DNA of 64,000 nt from Sideroxydans lithotrophicus (GTDB lineage: Bacteria > Pseudomonadota > Gammaproteobacteria > Burkholderiales > Gallionellaceae). The notes beneath the pieces are model-generated. The model made no database searches and was not told the DNA's origin. It worked only from the letters and a program-made list of their open reading frames with translations. How positions within the stretch are numbered: position 1 is the first letter of the stretch; every line of letters starts with the position of its first letter. Where the stretch lies: NCBI GenBank assembly GCA_020723185.1, contig DYJI01000005.1, positions 62,001 through 126,000 on the forward strand. The letters run 5' to 3'. This document shows positions 10,089 to 20,740 of this stretch, in pieces. The translations under genes were made by a program, and so were the position numbers.

Positions 10089-12602
10089 ATGTCAGCACTC
10101 AACAAGATCCGTCTGGTCTCATCCCGCGAAGATGAGGCGGCTGAATCCGAAGCCATACTCGAATCGCGCGGCCGCATCGAGGCCGAGATCGATGCGCAAC
10201 TCGCCGCGCAGGCCCGTTCCCGTGCCGAAGCACATGCACGGGCCATCGCACAGGGCAAAGCCCAGCGCGAGAGCGAGATCGCCGAACAGATCGAGATGCG
10301 CAATCGTGCCGAGTCCCAGTTGGTCGAAGAAGTTCGACTGCGGCTTGAACAGGAACGCGCGCTGACCCTCGCCTCACAGGAGAAGGTGGCAGCCGAAGCA
10401 CGTTTGGCAGAATCTGTGCGCATCCGCCAGCAGGCCGAACTGGAAGCGCAAAAGGAATTGGAGAAGCGTCTGCTTGCCGAGCAACGCTTGCACGATGAGC
10501 AGCGCCGTCGTGCGGAAGCCGAGCACGAAGCAGCTTTGAAAGCACAGGAGCGCGAGGTCGGTGAGGCAGAACTGGTCAAGGTCGCGGCAGAAAAACTCAA
10601 GCGCGAGCGCGAAGTCGTTGCACTGGTGAATGCCAAACTGGCTGCCGAGCGCTCCGCGCAGGAAGCTCTGATCGCCCGCGAACGCAGCGAATCGCAGGCA
10701 TTGGCGGAGATACAGGCGCGTATCGCTGCCGAACTGGAGGCAGAACGTGCTGCCGTTGCGCGTGCAAATGAAGAGCGCGCCCTCACAGAAAGCATTGAGT
10801 TGCGCAGTCGCCTCGAACAACAGGCGCAGGAAGAGGCTGTTGCGCGCAATGCGGCGGAATGTCGTGCAGCCGAGATCGCACGGCAGGCGCTGGAAAAAGA
10901 ACAGATAGCCCGTGCCGCTGCCGAGCAGAAACTTCAAGCTGAGCAGGAAGCCTTGCGCTCCCTGACCGAACGCGCCGAGATCGAACGTCAGGCCGCTGCC
11001 GAGCGCGAAGCCGCCAATCTGTTGCTGCGCAAGGCGGAAGCCGATGCACGCGACCTGCTGGTGGCTGAACAGCAAGCCAAGCGCGCTGCCGAATCACGCG
11101 CGCAGACAGCGCATCAGCTGGTGCAGGAAGCCCAGCAACGCGCCGAAGCTGAGATGTATACCTCGCGGGCGCTGGAAATGCAGTTGGCAGCCGAGCAGGA
11201 AGCCATCGCCAATGCACACAAACATCGCGAGATGGCCGAGCGTGCGCGGGAACTCGCCACACAGAAAGCGGCATCCGAACATCAACTGTATCTGGCCGCT
11301 CAGCAACAGGCTGCCAACGACAAACAGGAAGTGCTGATTTTCCAGCAGCGTCTGGATGCGATCAACCAGCAACTGGCGGCAGCGGAGACCCGTGTCCAGC
11401 TGGCAATAGCTGAATGCGAGGCGGAAGAGCAGCGCCTGCAAGCGGAAACAGCGGAACTGGTTGCCATCCAGCAGCGCATAGAGGCTGAGCAGCAGGCCGA
11501 GACCGCCGCGCGTCAACGCATGACAGCGGAAACTGAAGCGGAAGCGCTTGCGATGCAGCGCGCCGCCCAGGAAGCGGATGCCGAGCAGGTCGCCCTCCGT
11601 CGAGTCATTGCTGAACAACAAGCCATCGAAGCCATGACTGCGCGCATGGATGCTGAACTGCGCGCCATCGAAGCAGACAACGCGCGCATGGAACAGGAAG
11701 TCAAAGCCGAGGAAGCCGCAACTGCCAAACTGGCTGAGGAAGCAAGATTGATGGAGGTCGAACGCGACAAGGAATCCGTCGCCTTGCGCGCCATGAACAT
11801 GGCGAAGATGAAGGCCGCCACACTGCAACAGGCTGCGCAGGCGGAGGAGGCCGCGCTGCAGGCTGATGCACGCGCCGTCGTAGCTGCCCGCCAGCGTATC
11901 GCCGCAGCGGCCGAGGCAGCGCAATTGGCAGCGCAGAAGGAGCAGGAGGCTCTGGCACTGGCAGAACTCGAACAACAGAAGGTACTGGCCGAATCGGCCC
12001 AGATCGAGCTGCTTGCGCAGCGTTGCGAGCAGGAAGCCGGACAGGTCGCAGATATCCAGGCGCAGAACGAGATACTGCGTTCACATATTGAGACCTTGCG
12101 CGTCGAACGCGAGGCAGCAGAACGCATCGCCGATGCCGAGGCGACCGCTCGCATCGTTCAGGAGCGCCAGTTGGCAGAGATGAGTGCACAGCGCGCGGAA
12201 GCAGAGCGCCATGCGCGAGCCGCAGCGGAAGAGAGCGTCAGATTGCAGGCCGAGTTGAAGACGCTGGCGGAAGCGTACGCAGAGAATGATGCCCGCAAGA
12301 ATGCGGGCTTGCGTGAAGAGATGCAGCAACTGAGCGCCGCCATGGAGACCGAACATCTGCTGGGCAGACTGCGCCGTACCAACTGGATCGCACGCTTGTC
12401 GCAGGGGGCGCTGGCTGCGACCTTGCTGCTCAGTGCCGGATTGTGGATGAATACGCCGGACCCGGTCGCCCATGCATCCGGCCAGATCGCCACGAAGCCG
12501 GTCACCCCTGCTGTGTCGGCCGCGCCCAAGATTGAACTGGCCAGTTTCCAGCTCGCGACGGAGTTGAGCCTGCCCACCCTGAAAGTGGCTGCAGCAGAAT
12601 AA
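10089..12602 (+). CDS. Giant Ala/Glu-rich coiled-coil protein with one C-terminal membrane segment
   Basis: An 837-residue protein of unrecognised family. Residues 1 to about 765 are almost wholly Ala, Glu, Gln, Arg and Leu in a coiled-coil pattern without Pro or Gly breaks. One hydrophobic segment (about residues 768-786, in LSQGALAATLLLSAGLWM) follows, then a Pro/Ala-rich tail of about 50 residues ending LKVAAAE. A cytoplasmic rod with the C-terminus outside the inner membrane is the simplest topology. There is no signal peptide at the start (MSALNKIRLVSSREDE). It is alone between guaA and a bidirectional terminator. TolA-like or cytoskeletal filament roles are possible but nothing in the sequence decides this. 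Confidence 0.8.
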   Translation: MSALNKIRLVSSREDEAAESEAILESRGRIEAEIDAQLAAQARSRAEAHARAIAQGKAQRESEIAEQIEMRNRAESQLVEEVRLRLEQERALTLASQEKVAAEARLAESVRIRQQAELEAQKELEKRLLAEQRLHDEQRRRAEAEHEAALKAQEREVGEAELVKVAAEKLKREREVVALVNAKLAAERSAQEALIARERSESQALAEIQARIAAELEAERAAVARANEERALTESIELRSRLEQQAQEEAVARNAAECRAAEIARQALEKEQIARAAAEQKLQAEQEALRSLTERAEIERQAAAEREAANLLLRKAEADARDLLVAEQQAKRAAESRAQTAHQLVQEAQQRAEAEMYTSRALEMQLAAEQEAIANAHKHREMAERARELATQKAASEHQLYLAAQQQAANDKQEVLIFQQRLDAINQQLAAAETRVQLAIAECEAEEQRLQAETAELVAIQQRIEAEQQAETAARQRMTAETEAEALAMQRAAQEADAEQVALRRVIAEQQAIEAMTARMDAELRAIEADNARMEQEVKAEEAATAKLAEEARLMEVERDKESVALRAMNMAKMKAATLQQAAQAEEAALQADARAVVAARQRIAAAAEAAQLAAQKEQEALALAELEQQKVLAESAQIELLAQRCEQEAGQVADIQAQNEILRSHIETLRVEREAAERIADAEATARIVQERQLAEMSAQRAEAERHARAAAEESVRLQAELKTLAEAYAENDARKNAGLREEMQQLSAAMETEHLLGRLRRTNWIARLSQGALAATLLLSAGLWMNTPDPVAHASGQIATKPVTPAVSAAPKIELASFQLATELSLPTLKVAAAE

Positions 12603-12619
12603 GAAGTTGCTCTGTGAGG

Positions 12620-12655
12620 AAAAGGAACGGCGGCCTGGGCCGCCGTTCCTTTTTC
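12620..12655. terminator. Bidirectional terminator
   Basis: AAAGGAACGGCGGC and GCCGCCGTTCCTTT form a long stem around CTGG, with A-runs on the left and T-runs on the right. It lies between two convergent genes and can stop transcription from both sides. Confidence 0.9.
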
Positions 12656-12668
12656 CTTGAATGGAAAA

Positions 12669-13130
12669 TCAATGCGAGACGCGCACCACGCCGCCGCTCT
12701 CTATCACACGCACTTTGTCGCCGACATTGAAAGTCTCGTCGTTGACTGACTTTTCCTGCACCACGGAGATGTGGCTGCCATCTTCGAGCTGGATGGAGAA
12801 CTCGATGCCGTCCTCGCGCGTGTAACCTTCCTCGGCCGCTGCACCGACCACACCGCCGACCACGGCCCCCAGCACGCGCATCACATCGCTGCCTTTGCCG
12901 TCCCCTGTCGAACTGCCCGCGATACCGCCGACCACGGTACCTGCGGCCGTGCCGATCTGGGTGGCAGTGCCCTCGATGCGCACTTCCTTGAGTTGCTCTA
13001 TGGTACCGACGCGGAAGGTCTGAACCTGGCGCACCTGGTCGCGGGTATAGACGTCACCCGATTTGCTGCTGGCACATGCGCCGAGCAAAAGGGTGCTGGA
13101 GATAAGCAGGAGAGTGGCAGGGGTGTTCAT
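12669..13130 (-). CDS. slyB: SlyB/Pcp-like outer membrane lipoprotein with glycine zipper
   Basis: A 153-residue lipoprotein. The signal peptide ends in the lipobox LGAC with Cys19 as the lipidation site. Residues 60-100 hold the Gly-rich zipper (GTVVGGIAGSSTGDG, LGAVVGGVVGAAAEEG) typical of SlyB/17 kDa antigen proteins, and the C-terminal domain contains the conserved FNVGDKVRVIE. It is thought to stabilise the outer membrane in the family. It is transcribed toward the coiled-coil gene and follows copA on the same strand after a 64-bp gap. Confidence 0.85.
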   Translation of the reverse strand: MNTPATLLLISSTLLLGACASSKSGDVYTRDQVRQVQTFRVGTIEQLKEVRIEGTATQIGTAAGTVVGGIAGSSTGDGKGSDVMRVLGAVVGGVVGAAAEEGYTREDGIEFSIQLEDGSHISVVQEKSVNDETFNVGDKVRVIESGGVVRVSH

Positions 13131-13194
13131 GACGTGACTCCTCGGTCGATAGATGTGCGGGGTGGATGGTTCGATTGCACCGACCGCCCGCAGT

Positions 13195-15366
<2,172 letters not shown>

Positions 15367-15388
15367 GGCACGCCGAATCTACCACGAT

Positions 15389-15958
15389 TTACAGCGGGCG
15401 TTTCAGGCTCACACCGCCGCGCAGCTGGCCGGGCTTGTAGCCGGTGGCCTGATCATGCGGATAGTCTGCGGCAAGACGCGCCTGAACGGCGGGCGAGATT
15501 TCTTCCTTGCTGCCGTGGCAAGCGACGCAACCGGGCTGCAGCACGATACCCTTCATGTAACGCAGGTATTTGCCGTTCGGCTCTTTCACGATCTCGGCCA
15601 CTTCCAGCGTTTCTGGCTTCGCTCCTTTGGCCAGTTGTTTCTCCATCTTCTTCAAGGCCTTCTGTTCCCATGCATCGGGCGTGCCCAACATCGGATTGCG
15701 CACCTTGTCCGAGACGCGGGTCAGCTTGATGCCTTGCTGGCGGGAGATGTCACCGGCCATCGCGGGGGCGATGTCCTTGCACACGGTGATGGCTGACTCA
15801 GGGCCACCTTCCATCACGGCCTTCTTGTTCGCGGCAACCAGATTTTGCATGAAGGGGCCGATCACAGCGCGGCTCTCTTCGCGGTATTTTTCCAGGTTGT
15901 CTGCCAAAGCCGGGGCGGACAGGACGAACAGGGAGGTCAAAAGCAGGGATTTCTTCAT
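15389..15958 (-). CDS. Periplasmic DUF3365 (Tll0287-like) haem c protein
   Basis: A 189-residue secreted protein with a signal peptide ([19 protein letters not shown]) and the DUF3365/Tll0287-like domain. One haem c site, GCVACHG, lies near residue 145, and the C-terminus [13 protein letters not shown] matches the family end. These PAS-like haem domains are found in redox sensors and in stand-alone periplasmic cytochromes. Here it is stand-alone. It is preceded by AAGGAAGGA and separated from the upstream DUF2892 gene by a terminator. Confidence 0.85.
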   Translation of the reverse strand: MKKSLLLTSLFVLSAPALADNLEKYREESRAVIGPFMQNLVAANKKAVMEGGPESAITVCKDIAPAMAGDISRQQGIKLTRVSDKVRNPMLGTPDAWEQKALKKMEKQLAKGAKPETLEVAEIVKEPNGKYLRYMKGIVLQPGCVACHGSKEEISPAVQARLAADYPHDQATGYKPGQLRGGVSLKRPL

Positions 15959-15975
15959 GGGTATTCCTTCCTTAT

Positions 15976-16000
15976 AAAAAATGCCCGGCTTGAGCCGGGC
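15976..16000 (-). terminator. Intrinsic terminator after the DUF2892 gene
   Basis: Read on the minus strand, GCCCGGCT pairs with AGCCGGGC (15983-16000) and is followed by a run of six T (15981-15976). It separates the DUF2892 gene from the DUF3365 haem gene. Confidence 0.85.
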
Positions 16001-16019
16001 AAGTCTGGGGAAATGATGT

Positions 16020-16214
16020 TTACTTCTTCTCGGTCGAGCACGTGTTCATGCCGAAGATCGCATAGGCCGGGCAGAAGCCGATGGCGCCGGTCAACAGCGG
16101 CACCACGCCGATCCAGCCCCATACGCCTATGGTCTCGGTCACAGTCAGGCCGATCAGCGCCAGTCCGACGATCACACGCAGTCCACGATCGATACCACCT
16201 GAGTTGCATTTCAT
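16020..16214 (-). CDS. Small inner-membrane protein, DUF2892 (YgaP-type)
   Basis: A 64-residue protein with two hydrophobic segments ([20 protein letters not shown] and [18 protein letters not shown]) and the DUF2892 features [14 protein letters not shown] at the start and GFCPAY with its Cys near the end. In E. coli YgaP the same domain anchors a rhodanese; here the rhodanese is absent. Two further Cys (residues 3 and near 59) are seen. AGGAG lies 6 nt before the ATG. Confidence 0.85.
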   Translation of the reverse strand: MKCNSGGIDRGLRVIVGLALIGLTVTETIGVWGWIGVVPLLTGAIGFCPAYAIFGMNTCSTEKK

Positions 16215-16252
16215 CTTCGACTCCTTCCATTAAGGGTTACGGTTGTTGAATA

Positions 16253-16714
16253 TTACTCCGACTTCAATTGCCATGCCGCATGGCAGGCCACGCAGCTGGT
16301 AAGGGTATTGCTCAACTTGTTCAGGATTTCGGCGGAAGGCTTTCCGGTCTCGGCGTCCTGAGCGATCTCGTCCATGGCGTGGTGCACGGTCATGCCCAGT
16401 TCCTTGAACGACATCGGCAGCTTGGCCATCAGCGCAGGGTTCACATCGGCTGCTGAAGCCATACCGGAAGCACGTGCCGCCTGGGCGACCTGCTTCATGT
16501 CCTTCTTGTCCAGTCCGGCCAGGATACCCTGGGTGGAACCCAGCAGGCCACGCATCTCCAGTAACACCAGTTCACGTTCGGCAGGCAACAGCACGATGGC
16601 ATCGCGCTGGCCTTCGATCTCGGTGGTATTGCCCTTTATGAAGAACCAGCCGAATACGAGTGCAGTGGCGACCCAAAGGAGAACGGCGAATATTGCGAAC
16701 TTGTTGGTTTTCAT
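16253..16714 (-). CDS. Membrane-anchored cytochrome c'-like protein
   Basis: A 153-residue protein with an N-terminal membrane anchor (FAIFAVLLWVATALVFGWFF) and a helical domain that ends in one haem c site, SCVACHAAW, near residues 141-149. A four-helix domain with the haem motif at the C-terminus is the pattern of cytochrome c'-type proteins, which often bind NO or act in nitrogen-oxide stress; that function is inference. The start at 16714 has GGAG 7 nt upstream; longer frames reach further but lack a binding site and run into mtnP. It is divergent from mtnP. Confidence 0.75.
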   Translation of the reverse strand: MKTNKFAIFAVLLWVATALVFGWFFIKGNTTEIEGQRDAIVLLPAERELVLLEMRGLLGSTQGILAGLDKKDMKQVAQAARASGMASAADVNPALMAKLPMSFKELGMTVHHAMDEIAQDAETGKPSAEILNKLSNTLTSCVACHAAWQLKSE

Positions 16715-16843
16715 CTTAAGGCTCCGTGCGGAATGCAGCGCATCATAGGCAGCAGCTGCAACAGTGTCTGTGAGAAACATCACACTTGAGCGCATGGCGG
16801 TTTCCTGTTCCAATCCATGCCCATTACGGACTTGGGGGGAATC

Positions 16844-17716
16844 ATGGGGCAGGCGAGCATCGGCATCATCGGCGGCAGCGGTGTCTACGACATCGAAGGG
16901 CTGGAGAACAAACGCTGGGAGAAGGTCGAGTCGCCTTTCGGTGAACCTTCGGACGAGCTGCTGTTCGGTGAGCTGGACGGGGTGAAGCTGGCTTTTCTGC
17001 CCCGTCACGGTCGCGGCCACAAGATCCCGCCTTCCGATATCAACTTTCGCGCAAATATCGACGCCCTGAAACGCGTCGGCTGCACCGATGTCATTTCGGT
17101 CAGCGCCGTCGGCTCGCTGCGTGAACATCTCTCGCCCGGCACTTTCGTCATCGTCGACCAGTTCATCGACCGCACCTTCGCACGCGAGAAATCCTTCTTC
17201 GGCAACGGGCTGGTGGCGCATGTCTCCATGGCACATCCGGTGTGCGGGCGATTGGGCGAGCACATCGAGAATGCCGCCATCGAAGCGGGTATCTCAGTCA
17301 TGCGCGGCGGCACCTATCTGGTGATGGAAGGCCCGCAGTTCTCCACGCTGGCCGAGTCCGAGCTGTACCGCCAGTGGGGTTGCGATGTGATCGGCATGAC
17401 CAACATGCCGGAAGCCAAGCTCGCGCGCGAGGCCGAGCTGTGCTACGCCACGGTGGCCATGGTCACCGACTACGACTGCTGGCACCCCAACCATGACGAT
17501 GTGACCGTAGACCAGATCATCCAGGTACTGCTGGCCAATGCCGACAAAGCCCGCACATTGGTCAAACACGCTGTGCCGCATATCGGTTCGGACAAGCAAG
17601 CGTGCGAATGCGGCTGTCGTAGCGCATTGCAGCACGCGCTCATCACCGCCCCGGAAGCGCGCGATGAAGCGATGAAGAAGAAGCTGCAGGCCATCGCAGG
17701 GCGCGTGTTGAGATGA
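16844..17716 (+). CDS. mtnP: S-methyl-5'-thioadenosine phosphorylase
   Basis: MtnP splits 5'-methylthioadenosine with phosphate into adenine and 5-methylthioribose-1-phosphate. The 290-residue protein shows the family start IGIIGGSGVYDIEGLE, the phosphate/base-site segments PRHGRGH and VMEGPQFSTLAESELYR, and EAKLAREAELCYATVAMVTDYDCWH near residues 195-220, with Asp residues usual for 6-aminopurine specificity. The start at 16844 follows a GGGGGA box; an ATG at 16817 is also in frame. The stop overlaps the next start (ATGA). Confidence 0.95.
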   Translation: MGQASIGIIGGSGVYDIEGLENKRWEKVESPFGEPSDELLFGELDGVKLAFLPRHGRGHKIPPSDINFRANIDALKRVGCTDVISVSAVGSLREHLSPGTFVIVDQFIDRTFAREKSFFGNGLVAHVSMAHPVCGRLGEHIENAAIEAGISVMRGGTYLVMEGPQFSTLAESELYRQWGCDVIGMTNMPEAKLAREAELCYATVAMVTDYDCWHPNHDDVTVDQIIQVLLANADKARTLVKHAVPHIGSDKQACECGCRSALQHALITAPEARDEAMKKKLQAIAGRVLR

Positions 17717-18351
17717 ACGGACAGCAATTGCGCAGCGCCTTGCTGCAAACCTCCCGCCGCATGGTAGAGCTCGGCCTGAACCGTGGCACGGCGGGCAATG
17801 CCTCGGTGCGCTGTGGTGAGGACATCCTCATCACGCCGTCCGCCTTGCCGGTGGCCGAGATGTCTGAATCCGATCTGGTGCTGCTGGACAAGACAGGCAA
17901 GGTGCTGCAAGGCCGCAAACCCTCCAGCGAATGGCGCTTCCACTGCGACATCCTCAATGCCCGCCCCGAGATCGGCGCCGTGCTGCACATGCACTCCACC
18001 TACGCCACTACCATGGCGTGCCTGGGCAAGGATGTGCCTGCCGTGCATTACCACATCGCCATCGCGGGCGGCGACAGCATCCGCTGTACGCCATACACCA
18101 TCTTCGGCGAACAGAACCTTTCCGACCTCGCACTGGAAGCGCTGCGCGATCGCAAGGCCTGCCTGCTCGGTAACCACGGCATGATCGCACTGGGCAAAGG
18201 CCTCGATGAGGCGCTGTCGGTGGCGCAGGAAGTGGAGTTCTTGTGCGAGGTGTACTGGCGAGCGTTGGCGGCCGGTGTGCCGAACATACTCAGCGCGCAG
18301 CAGATGCACGCAGTGAAAGAGAAGTTCGTCGAATACAAGAAACGGAGTTGA
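17713..18351 (+). CDS. ald2: Class II aldolase, FucA-type; probable 5-methylthioribulose-1-phosphate aldolase (Ald2)
   Basis: A 212-residue Zn-dependent class II aldolase. It follows E. coli FucA closely: LNRGTAGNASVR, ILITPSALP, PSSEWRFH (catalytic Glu), metal-binding His in LHMHSTYATT, YHIAIAGGDSI and GNHGMIALG. Placed directly between mtnP and apt and near mtnA, it best fits Ald2 of the dihydroxyacetone-phosphate shunt, which cuts 5-methylthioribulose-1-phosphate into DHAP and 2-methylthioacetaldehyde. MtnB, a dehydratase of the same superfamily, is the alternative, but no mtnC or mtnD is present. The start overlaps the mtnP stop by 4 nt. Confidence 0.8.
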   Translation: MNGQQLRSALLQTSRRMVELGLNRGTAGNASVRCGEDILITPSALPVAEMSESDLVLLDKTGKVLQGRKPSSEWRFHCDILNARPEIGAVLHMHSTYATTMACLGKDVPAVHYHIAIAGGDSIRCTPYTIFGEQNLSDLALEALRDRKACLLGNHGMIALGKGLDEALSVAQEVEFLCEVYWRALAAGVPNILSAQQMHAVKEKFVEYKKRS

Positions 18352-18352
18352 T

Positions 18353-18880
18353 ATGCCCATCAAGTCACGCGTGAGGACAGTGCCTCACTATCCCAAGCAA
18401 GGCATCATGTTCCGCGACATCACCACGGTGCTAAAGGACCCTGTCGGCCTGCGCGCCACCATCGACGAACTGGTGCGCAGATACAAGGATGTGAAGATCG
18501 ACAAGATCGCCGGCATCGAGTCGCGTGGTTTCATCCTCGGCGCGCCGCTGGCCTATGCGCTAGGCATCGGTTTTGTGCCGATCCGCAAGAAAGGCAAACT
18601 GCCCGCCGAAGTCATCGGTCACGACTACGAACTGGAATACGGCACCGACCGCATCGAGATCCACACCGACGCCATCGCCAAAGGCGAGAAAGTGTTGCTA
18701 GTGGATGACCTCATCGCCACCGGCGGCACCGCCGAAGCCGCCTGCATCCTCATCGAGAAGATGGGCGGCCATGTCATCGAATGCAGCTTCATGATCGACC
18801 TGCCGGATATTGGCGGTCGCGCGCGGCTGGAGAAGCGCGGGCACAAGGTGTTTGCGTTGTGTGAGTTCGAGGGGGATTAA
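18353..18880 (+). CDS. apt: Adenine phosphoribosyltransferase
   Basis: Apt converts adenine and PRPP into AMP. The 175-residue protein has the family start VRTVPHYPKQGIMFRDITT, the segment GIESRGFILGAPLAYALG and the PRPP-binding loop VLLVDDLIATGGTA near residues 114-127. It begins 1 nt after the aldolase stop with CGGAG upstream. The context is telling: adenine is the second product of MtnP, so this gene recovers the base while the aldolase handles the sugar phosphate. Confidence 0.96.
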   Translation: MPIKSRVRTVPHYPKQGIMFRDITTVLKDPVGLRATIDELVRRYKDVKIDKIAGIESRGFILGAPLAYALGIGFVPIRKKGKLPAEVIGHDYELEYGTDRIEIHTDAIAKGEKVLLVDDLIATGGTAEAACILIEKMGGHVIECSFMIDLPDIGGRARLEKRGHKVFALCEFEGD

Positions 18881-18933
18881 TCCTTCATTGATTGATATTC
18901 GATATCTGCACCCTGAGCGGAAAGGATAAAAGC

Positions 18934-20649
18934 ATGAATACGCTGTGTTTACGTTTCATCTGCCTCTATGTGGGTGTCTTGGCAACAATGGGCTTCACAA
19001 ATCTTGCTGCGGCCGCTGAACAAACCTATGTGCGCGAATACACCTACCAGGCCAGCGAAGCAGACAGCAAGATCAGCGCACGCGCCATTGCATTGCAGGA
19101 GGTTAAACGCGAACTTCTGGCAGAGCTTGGCACGCATGTCACCGCCTTGGTGACGATTCAAAGCTCTTCAGATGGCGCCACACTTGGTAAGGAAGAGATC
19201 GAGACATTGTCTGCAGGTGTGACTCGCGTAGAGATATTGGAAGAGAAATGGAACGGCGAGGTGTATGTGCTCAAAGCTCAGATCAAAGCTGACCCGGAAG
19301 ATGTGCTAAAGAACTTGCACAAGATGCTGGATGCCGATAAGAAGCAAAAGCAAATATCTCAGCTAAGTAGCGATCTCTCTAAAATCCAAACTGAAAAAAT
19401 CCAAATTTCAGAATCACTCACACAATCCAAAAAAGAAACCGATGCTGCACTGGCTGAAATTGCTCGACTAAAAAAGCAACTAGAAGAAAAGCAAACCGAT
19501 GCTGCACGCCAAGCTTTGCAAGCTGATTACAAAGAACAAGTCAGTCAATTAGTTTTGAATGAACTTTTCGATGTAGGGCTAAATTTTTATAGAGAAGGTG
19601 ATTCTAAAGCGGCATTTTCTTTGTGGAAAAATGCCGCTGAGCAAGGTCATGCATCTGCGCAAGCTGGCATTGGTTTAATGTATGCCAATGGGAAAGGGGT
19701 AGCGCGTGATAAAAAACAGTCGGTGTACTGGTATAAGAAGGCCGCCGAGCAAGGGGTTGTCTTTGCTCAATTTAACCTTGGCTTTATGTATAACAATGGT
19801 GAAGGGGTAACTCGCGATCCGAAACAGGCTGAGTACTGGTATCAGAAAGCCGCCGAGCAAGGGGATGCTTCAGCGCAATACAACCTTGGTTTGATGTATA
19901 CCCATGGTGACGGAGTGGCCCGTGATCTGAAGCAGGCAGAGTATTGGTATCAAAAAGCCGCTGAGCAAGGGGATGCTTCAGCACAACACAACCTCGGTGT
20001 GATGTATACCAATGGAGATTGGATAGCACGCGATCCGAAACGGGCAGTGTATTGGTACCAGAAAGCGGCCGAGCAAGGGTATCACGCTGCCCAATCCAAC
20101 CTCGGCGTGATGTATGACAAAGGCGAAGGGGTGGAACAAGATCAGAAACGGGCGGTGTTCTGGTATCAAAAGGCGGCCGAGCAGGATGATGCCGTAGCAC
20201 AAATGAATCTCGGCTGGATGTATGCCAACGGAGAAGGGGTAGAACAAGATCAGAAACAGGCAGTGTACTGGTATCAAAAATCGGCCGCACAAGGGTATGG
20301 CCCAGCACAAGTAAATCTCGGCTGGATGTATGACAATGGCGTAGGGGTTGCGCGCGATACAAAACAGGCGGTGTACTGGAATCAGAAAGCCGCCGAACAA
20401 GGGTTGGCACAAGCGCAATTCAACCTTGGTTTGATGTATGGGAAAGGTGACGGAGTGGCGCGCGATCCAAAACTGTCAGTGTACTGGTATCAAAAAGCGG
20501 CCGAACAAGGCGTTGCACAAGCGCAATACTTTCTCGGGCTGAGTTATGACGCCGGCGTAGGAGTCGCCCGCGATGAAAAACGTGCGATTTATTGGTACAA
20601 GAAAGCCGCTGAGCTGGGACATGTAGAAGCCCAAGCGGCACTTCGTTAA
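18934..20649 (+). CDS. Secreted Sel1-repeat protein
   Basis: A 571-residue protein. A signal peptide (residues 1 to about 28, ending LAAAAEQ) is followed by a domain of about 110 residues (YTYQASEADSKISARA, VEILEEKWNGEVYVLKAQI), a short coiled coil (about 135-195) and nine full plus one partial Sel1 repeats of 36 residues (227-571), each with the pattern YWYQKAAEQG..AQ.NLG.MY..G.GVARD. Sel1 solenoids bind proteins or peptidoglycan partners. The ATG at 18934 has AAAGGA 7 nt upstream; a TTG at 18892 is in frame without support. Base composition is clearly lower in GC than the mtn genes on both sides, a sign of transfer. Confidence 0.88.
   Translation: MNTLCLRFICLYVGVLATMGFTNLAAAAEQTYVREYTYQASEADSKISARAIALQEVKRELLAELGTHVTALVTIQSSSDGATLGKEEIETLSAGVTRVEILEEKWNGEVYVLKAQIKADPEDVLKNLHKMLDADKKQKQISQLSSDLSKIQTEKIQISESLTQSKKETDAALAEIARLKKQLEEKQTDAARQALQADYKEQVSQLVLNELFDVGLNFYREGDSKAAFSLWKNAAEQGHASAQAGIGLMYANGKGVARDKKQSVYWYKKAAEQGVVFAQFNLGFMYNNGEGVTRDPKQAEYWYQKAAEQGDASAQYNLGLMYTHGDGVARDLKQAEYWYQKAAEQGDASAQHNLGVMYTNGDWIARDPKRAVYWYQKAAEQGYHAAQSNLGVMYDKGEGVEQDQKRAVFWYQKAAEQDDAVAQMNLGWMYANGEGVEQDQKQAVYWYQKSAAQGYGPAQVNLGWMYDNGVGVARDTKQAVYWNQKAAEQGLAQAQFNLGLMYGKGDGVARDPKLSVYWYQKAAEQGVAQAQYFLGLSYDAGVGVARDEKRAIYWYKKAAELGHVEAQAALR
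19612..20646 (+). repeat. Tandem 108-bp coding repeats (Sel1 units)
   Basis: Nine units of exactly 108 bp plus a partial tenth, in register with the reading frame. Units differ at many positions, so this is old protein-level repetition rather than a recent DNA expansion. Confidence 0.9.
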
Positions 20650-20740
20650 ATCGCGGTAGCGCGAGGCTGGTCAAGTCACCGGAACAAGGTGATTTGCGTT
20701 TTGCGAGTTTGGAGTGGCTTGATTTCAGGAGAGGGGGATC

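Noticed and set aside
9835-10098. 87-codon minus-strand frame in the intergenic region before the coiled-coil gene
   Set aside because: No ribosome binding site, no family, and it covers the leader hairpin of the gene on the other strand. Kept only as part of the region description.
17713-18351. Aldolase as MtnB (methylthioribulose-1-phosphate dehydratase)
   Set aside because: The sequence follows FucA motifs such as PSSEWRFH, and mtnC and mtnD are absent from the window; Ald2 fits better, though an assay would decide.
19612-20646. Regular 108-bp repeats as a possible CRISPR or satellite
   Set aside because: The period is exactly 36 codons, the frame stays open and each unit reads as a Sel1 repeat.
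20650-20740. Terminator between the Sel1 and RES genes
   Set aside because: TCACC/GGTGA (20676-20692) gives only 5 bp and no proper T-run, so the two genes may well be co-transcribed.
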